From the NCBI GenBank assembly GCA_016302015.1, contig JAEDOJ010000049.1, forward strand, positions 1 through 8,655: a DNA stretch of 8,655 nucleotides. Direction: 5' to 3'. The stretch's first letter is position 1, and each line of letters opens with the position of its first letter. Below are positions 1-5,772 of this stretch, in pieces. The notes below the pieces were generated by a model. The model did no database searches, had not been told where the DNA came from, and saw only the letters and a program-made list of their open reading frames with translations. Made by a program: the position numbers and the translations under genes. This DNA comes from Oscillospiraceae bacterium (lineage in GTDB: Bacteria; Bacillota_A; Clostridia; Oscillospirales; Oscillospiraceae).

Positions 1-1
1 T

Positions 2-76
2 ACCGTACCTTTGTACGCCGACGACCGGGAGTTGCTCGACTTCCGAACTTTTTTACAGCCTGCTTTTTGGGAATGA
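2..76 (+). CDS. possible C-terminal end of an unidentified upstream gene (partial)
   Basis: The second forward frame is open from the window edge to a TGA at 74-76 and gives 24 residues ending LQPAFWE, rich in Asp, Glu, Leu and Phe. I do not recognise it. It is not the usual C-terminus of sigma-E, which precedes sigG in many sporeformers. The other two forward frames are also open here, so an open frame alone is weak support. No terminator hairpin follows. It may be the tail of a real gene or chance. Confidence 0.2.
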   Translation, partial: TVPLYADDRELLDFRTFLQPAFWE

Positions 77-99
77 AAACCGTTTCTTGGGAAATACTG
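71..99 (+). promoter_or_regulatory. candidate forespore (sigma-F/sigma-G type) promoter of sigG
   Basis: GGAAATACTG at 90-99 matches every defined position of the sigma-F -10 consensus as I remember it (GGNNANAHTR). The same bases contain AATACTG at 93-99, which is 5 of 7 to the sigma-G -10 (CATNNTA). GAATG at 71-75 fits the sigma-G -35 form GNATR and lies 17 bases before AATACTG. There is no good sigma-A promoter in the short upstream stretch. Transcription would start near 106, about 20 bases before the ATG. Control by sigma-F plus sigma-G autoregulation is known for sigG in Bacillus; for this site it is an inference from motif match only. Confidence 0.4.
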
Positions 100-126
100 T
101 CCTTAGTAAACAAATGGAGGACAGTT

Positions 127-906
127 ATGCAGGGAAAGGTAGAAATCTGCGGCGTCAATACGGCTCGGCTGAAAACACTGAAAAACGAGGAAATGGTACG
201 CCTGTTAAAATTGGCGCAGCAGGGAGATGAAAAGGCCCGGCAGCAGCTGATTGAGGGGAATCTCCGGCTGGTGCTGTCGGTGATCCAGAAATTTCTGGGC
301 CGGGGAGAAAATCCGGACGATCTGTTTCAGGTGGGCTGCGTGGGTCTGCTGAAGGCCATAGCGAATTTCAATACCGATCTGAACGTTCGGTTTTCCACCT
401 ACGGCGTTCCCATGATCGAAGGGGAGGTCAAGCGGTATCTCCGGGACTACAGCGCCATTCGGGTATCCCGCAGCCTGCGGGATACGGCCTATCGGGTGCT
501 GCAGTGCAAGGAGGCCATGCAGGCGGAAAGCTCCAGAGAACCGACTCTGGAGGACATAGCCAGGCGGCTGGATTTGACCACGGAGACGGTTTCCAACGCC
601 ATGGACGCCATTTCGGCGCCGGTGTCCCTCTATGAGCCGGTGTATTCCGATGGGGGAGATCCGCTGACGGTGATGGATCAGGTGCGGGATACGAAAAATA
701 CCGATGAGCGGTGGCTGGAACGGATCGCTCTGAAGGAGGCGATTTCCGCCTTGAATCCAAGGGAAAAACGGATTTTGACCCTGCGGTTTTTCGACGGAAA
801 GACCCAGACGGAGGTCGCCGGAGAGGTGGGCATCTCTCAGGCGCAGGTATCCAGACTGGAAAAGAACGCCATTACCTCTCTGCGAAAGGCAATCTGCCCG
901 TCGTGA
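127..906 (+). CDS. sigG: RNA polymerase sporulation sigma factor SigG (forespore, late)
   Basis: This is the sigma-70 family factor that directs late forespore transcription, including small acid-soluble proteins and germination genes. The N-terminus KVEICGVNTARL is the sigma-G signature and separates it from sigma-F. Region 2 spans about 44-112 (NLRLVLSVIQ, DDLFQVGCVGLL, VRFSTYGVPMI, RYLRDYSAIRVSRSLRD). Region 3 is about 115-190, with GGDP at 176-179. The region 4.2 helix-turn-helix is GKTQTEVAGEVGISQAQVSR at 224-243. The frame is open further upstream to a TTG at 67, but the ATG at 127 has GGAGG at 116-120 with 6-base spacing, and the resulting 259 residues match the family length of about 260. 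Glu43 sits where Bacillus sigma-G has Asn45. sigG stands alone here: the next gene is convergent across a shared terminator, and sigE is not immediately upstream within the visible sequence. Confidence 0.95.
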   Translation: MQGKVEICGVNTARLKTLKNEEMVRLLKLAQQGDEKARQQLIEGNLRLVLSVIQKFLGRGENPDDLFQVGCVGLLKAIANFNTDLNVRFSTYGVPMIEGEVKRYLRDYSAIRVSRSLRDTAYRVLQCKEAMQAESSREPTLEDIARRLDLTTETVSNAMDAISAPVSLYEPVYSDGGDPLTVMDQVRDTKNTDERWLERIALKEAISALNPREKRILTLRFFDGKTQTEVAGEVGISQAQVSRLEKNAITSLRKAICPS

Positions 907-908
907 GG

Positions 909-946
909 AAAAAAACAGCGGTTGCATTCACGCAACCGCTGTTTCT
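909..946. terminator. bidirectional intrinsic terminator between sigG and the GH3-like gene
   Basis: A perfect 13-base-pair stem, AAACAGCGGTTGC (913-925) with GCAACCGCTGTTT (932-944), encloses a 6-base loop ATTCAC. The A run at 909-915 becomes seven U after the stem on the minus strand, so it is a strong terminator for the minus-strand gene ending at 956. On the plus strand the U tract is only UUUCU, so it is weaker for sigG. It begins 3 bases after the sigG stop and ends 12 bases before the other stop. Confidence 0.88.
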
Positions 947-955
947 AATGTTCAC

Positions 956-2266
956 TTACTCCGGAAGCAGGCCGCAGGCTGCCTTCAGGGACAGAATCCG
1001 CAGAACGCTTTCATTCAGTCTGGATTCCGGAATATTTCCGTTACGCACGGCGGTGATCACCGCTTCCACGGAGGCCTCCAGATCCTCCGGCATGAGGATC
1101 ATGTCGCAGCCTGCCTGAATTGCCAGAACGGCGGCCTCGCCGTCGGAATAATTGTTCCGGATCGCACCCTTGGCGAAGGAATCGGTAATCACAACGCCGG
1201 AATAGCCCAGCTCATTGCGAAGCAGCTCCGTGACGATGATGGGGGACAGGGAGCCGGGGCGGCTGTCGGAAACGATCTCCGGATAGGAGACGTGGGAAAT
1301 CATCACCATATCCACACCGGCCTCCAGACCGGCGCGGAAGGGGAGGAACTCCGTGCTCCGCAGATCCTCCATGGTTCGGGGGGAGGAAACTGTGCCTTCC
1401 CCGGTGTCCTCCGGGGTACTTGCCAGACCGGGGAAATGCTTCATGCAGGAAATGGTATGGCCGGAGTGCAGACCCCGAATCATGGCCTGCACCATGGAGG
1501 AAACGGTCTCGGGAGAGGAGCCGAAGGAGCGGCGTCCCACCTCGGTGTTGTCCGGGTCTACCAGAACGTCAGCCACCGGAGCAAAGTCCAGATTAAAGCC
1601 AACTTCTGTCAGGGACGCGCCGATTTCGCTGCCGATCTCCTCCACCAGAGCGGTGTCGCCTCCCTCGCCGTAGGCATACATCATGTCATAGGAGTTGGTA
1701 ATGCCGAATTTGCTCAGGCCGGAATCATAGCCGCCCTCGCCGTCCACGCCGATGAACATGGGAATGGAGACCAGAGACTGCATTTCGCTGATCAGGTCGC
1801 TGACCTGCTGGGGGGTGTAGATACAGGGCTCGTAGAAAATCACCCCGCCCACGGGATAGGCTTCCAGATTGGAGGTGATGGTCTGGTTGACGCTGTAGGT
1901 GCCGGTGACGTTGTTCAGCGTGTCGGGGGAGACGACAAACAACTGGCTGACCTTTTCCTCCAAGGTCATATTTTCCAGCAGATACCGGGCGGCCTCCAGG
2001 GAAGGGTCTTCCGTGGGAGCTTCCGTGTCCTCGGTGACGTTCGCCGGTTCGGTCTCCGGGGAAGACTCCGTGGGCTGGGGCGCTTCGGTGGAGGGGTTCT
2101 GCAAAACCACGCCTACCGTGGAGGCGGGAGAGCCCACGCCTACCCGCAGGGCATACAGAACCACGAAAACCAGAAACACCACAAGGATGGTGAAGAGCGC
2201 ACGAAGCAAAAAGGAAAAAGAAAGACGGCGATTCGACCGTTTGGGCTTTTGGGGCATTTGACTCAT
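956..2266 (-). CDS. membrane-anchored GH3 family protein, NagZ-like (beta-N-acetylhexosaminidase homologue) lacking the catalytic His
   Basis: The 436-residue protein begins with a basic stretch (KPKRSNRR), one transmembrane or signal-anchor segment at about 21-40, and a Thr/Glu/Pro-rich linker at 57-88, so the catalytic domain (about 90-436) should lie outside the membrane. GH3 hallmarks are GVDGEGG (173-179), NLDFAPVADV (225-234), GRRSFG (244-249), the substrate-binding KHFPG (276-280), and TDS (361-363), whose Asp362 aligns with the family nucleophile. NagZ-type enzymes remove N-acetylglucosamine from peptidoglycan fragments and use a His in a D-S/T-H loop as acid/base. Here the loop reads EDTGEGT, so that His is Gly289 (codon at 1400-1402). 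The protein may be inactive, altered in mechanism or a binder. The start is set by AAGGAGG at 2274-2280, 7 bases before the ATG. The gene is divergent from the MoxR operon and appears monocistronic. Confidence 0.9.
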   Translation of the reverse strand: MSQMPQKPKRSNRRLSFSFLLRALFTILVVFLVFVVLYALRVGVGSPASTVGVVLQNPSTEAPQPTESSPETEPANVTEDTEAPTEDPSLEAARYLLENMTLEEKVSQLFVVSPDTLNNVTGTYSVNQTITSNLEAYPVGGVIFYEPCIYTPQQVSDLISEMQSLVSIPMFIGVDGEGGYDSGLSKFGITNSYDMMYAYGEGGDTALVEEIGSEIGASLTEVGFNLDFAPVADVLVDPDNTEVGRRSFGSSPETVSSMVQAMIRGLHSGHTISCMKHFPGLASTPEDTGEGTVSSPRTMEDLRSTEFLPFRAGLEAGVDMVMISHVSYPEIVSDSRPGSLSPIIVTELLRNELGYSGVVITDSFAKGAIRNNYSDGEAAVLAIQAGCDMILMPEDLEASVEAVITAVRNGNIPESRLNESVLRILSLKAACGLLPE

Positions 2267-2300
2267 AGCTTGCCCTCCTTTACATGGTACATTCCTGAAT

Positions 2301-2329
2301 ATTCTACCGTAGGATGGGAGAAATTACAA
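2301..2329 (-). promoter_or_regulatory. candidate sigma-A promoter of the GH3-like gene
   Basis: Read on the minus strand, TTGTAA (2324-2329) is followed by a 17-base spacer and TAGAAT (2301-2306). This puts the start of transcription near 2294, giving a leader of about 28 bases before the ATG with the ribosome binding site in place. The -10 is 5 of 6 to TATAAT and the -35 is 4 of 6 to TTGACA. A TTGACA further upstream at 2359-2364 lacks a good -10 at normal spacing. Confidence 0.5.
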
Positions 2330-2331
2330 GC

Positions 2332-2374
2332 CCTGCGGACAAAAAAATTGAAGGCGCCTGTCAATGCCCGCAGG
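2332..2374. other. nested inverted repeat in the divergent control region (possible operator)
   Basis: CCTGCGG (2332-2338) and CCGCAGG (2368-2374) are perfect inverted copies. Inside them lies a second symmetrical site, TTGA-AGGCGCCT-G-TCAA (2348-2364), whose core AGGCGCCT is itself a palindrome. It sits directly upstream of the minus-strand -35 candidate and about 30 bases upstream of the plus-strand promoter, a position where one regulator could act on both sides. There is no U tract, so it is not a standard terminator. A binding role is inference from symmetry and position. Confidence 0.3.
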
Positions 2375-2401
2375 AAAAAGGGAAAAAATCCCCGGCGGGA
2401 C

Positions 2402-2430
2402 TTGCCCTTTTGCCGATTTTTGGGTATAGT
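2402..2430 (+). promoter_or_regulatory. candidate sigma-A promoter of the MoxR-DUF58 operon
   Basis: TTGCCC (2402-2407), a 17-base spacer and TATAGT (2425-2430) form a good housekeeping promoter. Transcription would start near 2437. The small inverted repeat ACAAT-GT-ATTGT (2441-2452) lies just after the predicted start, in operator-like position. The transcript leader would then consist almost wholly of the cloverleaf element at 2445-2553. Confidence 0.55.
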
Positions 2431-2444
2431 ATTTCTGAAAACAA

Positions 2445-2553
2445 TGTATTGTCTGCTGAATAAGCCGCCCTGCGGCCTATTCACGCACCGCAAGGTGCGT
2501 AATTCCATAAAAACGGCTCTTTTTAACCGTTTTTATGGAATTCAGACAGTACA
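2445..2553. repeat. 109-base cloverleaf inverted-repeat element (MITE-like insertion or structured leader RNA)
   Basis: The terminal arms 2445-2455 and 2543-2553 pair over 11 positions (one U-G in the plus-strand RNA). Inside are three abutting hairpins. Hairpin I is 2458-2482: 11 positions with one A-C mismatch and a CCT loop. Hairpin II is 2483-2500: 7 perfect pairs closed by a GCAA tetraloop. Hairpin III is 2501-2542: AATTCCATAAAAACGG with its exact complement, 16 pairs and a 10-base loop. Only C2456 and T2457 at the four-way junction are left unpaired outside the loops. Neither strand has an open frame of its own that looks like a gene here. The element lies between the operon promoter and the MoxR ribosome binding site. 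Terminal inverted repeats and lack of coding suggest a miniature non-autonomous element; the alternative is a true structured 5' leader. No clear target-site duplication is visible. Confidence 0.75.
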
Positions 2554-2578
2554 CATTATGTGCAAACAGGTGAAAGAA

Positions 2579-3514
2579 ATGCAAAATAAAATTCAGGACA
2601 TTCTGGAACAGCTTGGGCGGGTCATTATCGGGAAGAAGGCCGTGGTAGAAAAGGTGGTCATGGCGATTCTGGCGGAGGGTCATATTCTGCTGGACGATGT
2701 TCCCGGCGTGGGGAAAACCACCCTGGCTGTGGCTCTGGGGAAGGCGCTGGGGATGGAATACCACCGGATTCAGTTTACCCCGGACGTTCTGCCCTCGGAT
2801 ATTGTGGGCTTTTCCATGTACGACCGGGACAGCGGCAGCTTCCGCTATCTGCCCGGCGTGGTAAACGCCTCCAATCTGCTTTTGGCGGACGAGATCAACC
2901 GTACCTCCAGCAAGACCCAGTCTGCCCTTCTGGAGGCCATGGAGGAGCGTCAGGTCACCGTGGACGGCAAGGTCTATCCTCTGCCCAAGCCCTTTCTGGT
3001 GATCGCCACGGAAAATCATGTGGGCACAGCGGGCACGCAGCTTCTGCCCCATGCCCAGTTAGACCGCTTTTTGGTTCGCCTCACCCTGGGGTATCCCGAT
3101 TTTGACGGGCAGATGGAGATTCTCCGCAGCCGCAGGACGGAAAACCCTCTGGACAAGGTGAAAACCGTGGCAAGCTGCCAGGAGGTGCTCCGCCTGCAGC
3201 GGGATGCGGCGGAGGTTACCATCAAGGATGAAATTCTGGCCTATATCACCCGGCTGACCATGGCCACCTGGGATCAGCCCTTTGTGGAGCTGGGAATTTC
3301 GCCCCGGGGGGCTTTGGCGGTGAGCCGCATGGCCAGAGCCTGCGCCTTCGTCCGGGAGCGGGACTATGTGGTGCCCGAGGACGTGGAGGAAATTTTCACG
3401 GATGTCTGCGCCCACCGAATTCTGATCAGCCCCAGGGCCAAGGCCGCCCGCCTGACAGCCAAGGCGGTGCTGGAGCAGCTTCTGGAGCAGGTCGCCCTGC
3501 CCTATGAAGCATGA
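2579..3514 (+). CDS. MoxR-family AAA+ ATPase
   Basis: The 311 residues match the usual MoxR length. Visible motifs are the Walker A VPGVGKTT (41-48), the Walker B LLLADE (100-105) followed by INRTSSKTQSALLEAM, the sensor 1 region ATENHVGTAGTQLLPHAQLD (143-162), and the sensor 2 element GISPRGAL (239-246). MoxR ATPases are cytoplasmic, chaperone-like ring ATPases usually encoded beside DUF58 proteins. The frame is open far upstream, but the N-terminal homology begins at QNKIQDILEQLG. The ATG at 2579 has AGGTGA at 2568-2573 with 5-base spacing; an ATG at 2558 is a less likely alternative. The stop overlaps the next start by ATGA, indicating translational coupling. The family is certain; the substrate is unknown. 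Confidence 0.95.
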   Translation: MQNKIQDILEQLGRVIIGKKAVVEKVVMAILAEGHILLDDVPGVGKTTLAVALGKALGMEYHRIQFTPDVLPSDIVGFSMYDRDSGSFRYLPGVVNASNLLLADEINRTSSKTQSALLEAMEERQVTVDGKVYPLPKPFLVIATENHVGTAGTQLLPHAQLDRFLVRLTLGYPDFDGQMEILRSRRTENPLDKVKTVASCQEVLRLQRDAAEVTIKDEILAYITRLTMATWDQPFVELGISPRGALAVSRMARACAFVRERDYVVPEDVEEIFTDVCAHRILISPRAKAARLTAKAVLEQLLEQVALPYEA

Positions 3515-4632
3515 GTATGTGGAAAAACCGGGGGCTGTGGCTGTGCGCCGTGGCCGTTGCGGGGCTGTTATATCTGTTTGAAAACAACGGCGGAACCCTG
3601 CTCCTTCTGACCGGGACGGCGGCCTTGCCTCTTATGGGACTGCTGCCCTGTCTGCTGGCGAGAAAACGGCTGGTTTTTTCCCTGACGATCCCCCAGGCGG
3701 GGGAAAAGCGCGGGACGCTGCAGGGGTATGTAAAAGCGGAATGCCCCCTCCCGCTTCCTCTGGGGGTGAGGGCGGTGGTGACCTGCCGCAACCTTCATAC
3801 CGGGGAGGAGACGGCGCTGCCTTTGAAGTGGAGCCTGTTCCGGACGGGGAGAAAGGATGTTTCCCTGAACTGTCACCACTGCGGAAAGCTCCTTCTTGCG
3901 GTGAGAGAGGGAGGGGTTTGCGATCCCTTCGGCCTGTTTTTCCTCCGAATTTTGACGGATGCAAGGGCGGAAACCACCATTTTGCCGGATTTGTTTTCTG
4001 TGGAGCTGACCATGGCGGACAGCTCCGCCTTCCGCCCGGACAGCGACGCCTATTCCCCGGACAAGGCCGGCAGCGATCCGGGAGAGAACTTTGCCCTCCG
4101 GGAATACAAGCCCGGAGACGGCCTTCGTCAGATCCATTGGAAGCTGTCGGAAAAGCTGGATCAAACGCTGGTGCGGGACTACGGTCTGCCGCTGGTCAAT
4201 GATATTTTGGTGCTGGTGGATACCGCCGAAGGAGAACCTGACCTGATCGACAGGGCCACGGAGGCTGCCGCGTCTTTGCTGCAGGCGTTGGAAAACCGGA
4301 GCTATTCTCTGGGCTGGCGAAACGCCGGGGGAGAATTCGACCTGATTTCCGTAGGGGAGGAAGGTGCGTTCCCGTTTCTTCTGGAGGAGCTGCTGGCGCT
4401 GCCTCCAGGCTCCGGCTCTGTGGCGGAGGCGTTTGTGGAACAGCAGCCACACTGCGGCTTTTCCCATGTCATTGTTGTGGGAAGCCGCCCCCCTGCCGGC
4501 GCCGGAAGCCTGTACAACGGCAACCGGGTGACGGTGCTGACCCCCGGAACCGGCGGGCAGACCGTGGCGGGGGACGGCACCGTCCTGCGCTCCTTCGCTT
4601 CCCCTGCCGAGCTGGCGTTTTTGGAGGTGTGA
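3511..4632 (+). CDS. DUF58 domain-containing membrane protein
   Basis: The 373 residues carry two hydrophobic segments at the N-terminus (about 8-22 and 29-50), then a beta-rich region with CDPFGLF (137-143), matching the family's DPFGLF. The DUF58 signature REYKPGDGLRQIHWKLS follows at about 197-213, and then a von Willebrand A-like start ILVLVDTAEGE (232-242). In this fold the ILVLVDT strand would carry the metal-site Asp, but the DxSxS pattern is not intact (DTAEG). These proteins are standard partners of MoxR ATPases. The start overlaps the moxR stop (ATGA, 3511-3514) with no separate ribosome binding site, so it is probably read by coupling; an ATG two codons on (3517) is possible. GGAGGT at 4623-4628, near its end, serves the next gene. 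Confidence 0.92.
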   Translation: MSMWKNRGLWLCAVAVAGLLYLFENNGGTLLLLTGTAALPLMGLLPCLLARKRLVFSLTIPQAGEKRGTLQGYVKAECPLPLPLGVRAVVTCRNLHTGEETALPLKWSLFRTGRKDVSLNCHHCGKLLLAVREGGVCDPFGLFFLRILTDARAETTILPDLFSVELTMADSSAFRPDSDAYSPDKAGSDPGENFALREYKPGDGLRQIHWKLSEKLDQTLVRDYGLPLVNDILVLVDTAEGEPDLIDRATEAAASLLQALENRSYSLGWRNAGGEFDLISVGEEGAFPFLLEELLALPPGSGSVAEAFVEQQPHCGFSHVIVVGSRPPAGAGSLYNGNRVTVLTPGTGGQTVAGDGTVLRSFASPAELAFLEV

Positions 4633-4634
4633 AA

Positions 4635-5762
4635 ATGGAATTAACCTGTACTGCCTCCCGGAAGAGGCGGATATTTGCCCCGATGTCGTCGGCGCTGCTG
4701 TATTTCGTCCTCTGGCTTTGCTGGCTGAGTATGACAGACCTGCTTTCCCTTGGGCCTTTTGTCCTGCCGGGTGCGGTTCTGGCCTTCCTTTTGCCCGGTT
4801 TGCCTGACAAGGGGCGAAGATGGACGGCGCTGGGGCTGGGAGCGGCCCTGCTCCTCTGGACGGCGCTTCAATGGGAAAGAACCGGGGACAGCCTTGCGGC
4901 TCTTGCAAACCGGATGTTTGCCGCCAGCGAGAGCAGACAGGCCTATGAGTACGACTATTTCCCCGTGGAAGACCTGTCGCCCCTGTGGGGTCTGGGCGTT
5001 CTGTGGACGCTGACCGCTCTGGGGGCGGGGCTGTGGAAGCGGCGGTTTCTCCTCCCGCTGGGGGGAATCAGCGCCCTTGCCATGGCATATTTTGGCGTCA
5101 CCCCCGCTCCCCTTTGGTTGAGCCTGCTCCTGCCGGCGCTGGGGCTGACAGGCCTGCCGGAGGACGGAGGCTGGAGGTTCGCCCTGCCCTTGCTGCTGGC
5201 GGCGGCTCTTTTGACGGTGGCTCTGGGGGGAATAAAGCCCTCTGTGACCCTTTCTGCCGCTGAGGAGCGGCTGCGGGACGCTCTGGCGCTGGAGAGCGTC
5301 ACCTATGAAAGCACGCCGAGGCCTGACGACCTGCCGGAGCCGGAGCCTGCTCCGCCGCCTGAGACGAGGAGCAATGAGCCGGAAACGGGAACCGGGGTAA
5401 ATATCCTGTTTCTCCTTCTGGCAGCGCTGACGCTGGTGATCCTGTTTGTCCCGGCGGTGATCCGGGACAGAGCCCAGAGGCGCAGAGACCGGCAGCGGAG
5501 GGAGTTTTCCTCTGCCGACGCGGCGGCGGCCGTCCGTGCCATGTACCTCCACGGGAAACGGTGGGAGGCGGTGGACGGGGGAGAGAGGGTCTGCCCCAAA
5601 GAAATTTATGCCCTCTGGCAGGAGGCGGCCTACAGCGACCATACCCTGACAGAGGAACAAAGGACAGTTATGAAAGCCTATTTAGAGGGGCTTGAGAAGG
5701 AAATCTGGGAGAAGTCCGACAGGATCACCAGATTCCGGATCAAATACAAACTTGCGTTGTAA
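4635..5762 (+). CDS. polytopic membrane protein with DUF4129-like C-terminus; TgpA-like but without transglutaminase core
   Basis: About seven hydrophobic segments fill residues 18-199. An extracytoplasmic loop (about 200-254) with a Pro/Glu-rich stretch follows, then one more membrane segment (about 255-274), a very basic stop-transfer (RDRAQRRRDRQRR) and a cytoplasmic tail to 375. The tail resembles the DUF4129 end of TgpA-type proteins, with ALWQEAAYSDHTLTEEQ. In typical moxR-DUF58 operons the third gene encodes membrane helices, a Cys-His-Asp transglutaminase core and this tail. Here the core would have to fit in about 55 residues, and no Cys-His-Asp triad is present, so it is missing. 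The ATG at 4635 is preferred over the GTG at 4629 because GGAGGT (4623-4628) gives 6-base spacing only to the ATG. The assignment of the tail is moderate and the role is unknown. Confidence 0.82.
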   Translation: MELTCTASRKRRIFAPMSSALLYFVLWLCWLSMTDLLSLGPFVLPGAVLAFLLPGLPDKGRRWTALGLGAALLLWTALQWERTGDSLAALANRMFAASESRQAYEYDYFPVEDLSPLWGLGVLWTLTALGAGLWKRRFLLPLGGISALAMAYFGVTPAPLWLSLLLPALGLTGLPEDGGWRFALPLLLAAALLTVALGGIKPSVTLSAAEERLRDALALESVTYESTPRPDDLPEPEPAPPPETRSNEPETGTGVNILFLLLAALTLVILFVPAVIRDRAQRRRDRQRREFSSADAAAAVRAMYLHGKRWEAVDGGERVCPKEIYALWQEAAYSDHTLTEEQRTVMKAYLEGLEKEIWEKSDRITRFRIKYKLAL

Positions 5763-5772
5763 AGGACAGCTT

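Noticed and set aside
67..126. TTG-initiated longer SigG
   Set aside because: The extra 20 residues do not match the family, and the ATG at 127 has a well-placed GGAGG; the short form has the family length.
2501..2542. Hairpin III taken as an intrinsic terminator or attenuator
   Set aside because: The 16-pair stem has its U-rich stretch inside the stem and loop rather than after it, and the downstream bases CAGACAG form the element's terminal arm. It fits the cloverleaf better.
1292..2578. Long upstream extension of the MoxR frame (open from 1292)
   Set aside because: It runs antisense through the GH3-like gene and the intergenic region, and has no homology until about QNKIQDILEQLG. A proper ribosome binding site exists at 2568-2573.
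2477..3052. Minus-strand open frame across the start of the MoxR gene
   Set aside because: Its N-terminal half is antisense to the ATPase core and the rest runs through the cloverleaf element; no homology or start signal.
3568..4908. 446-codon minus-strand open frame
   Set aside because: Antisense to the DUF58 and membrane-protein genes, low-complexity Gln/Arg/Pro-rich and without domain logic; a shadow frame. The same holds for 4641-5660 and 5740-6996 on the minus strand.
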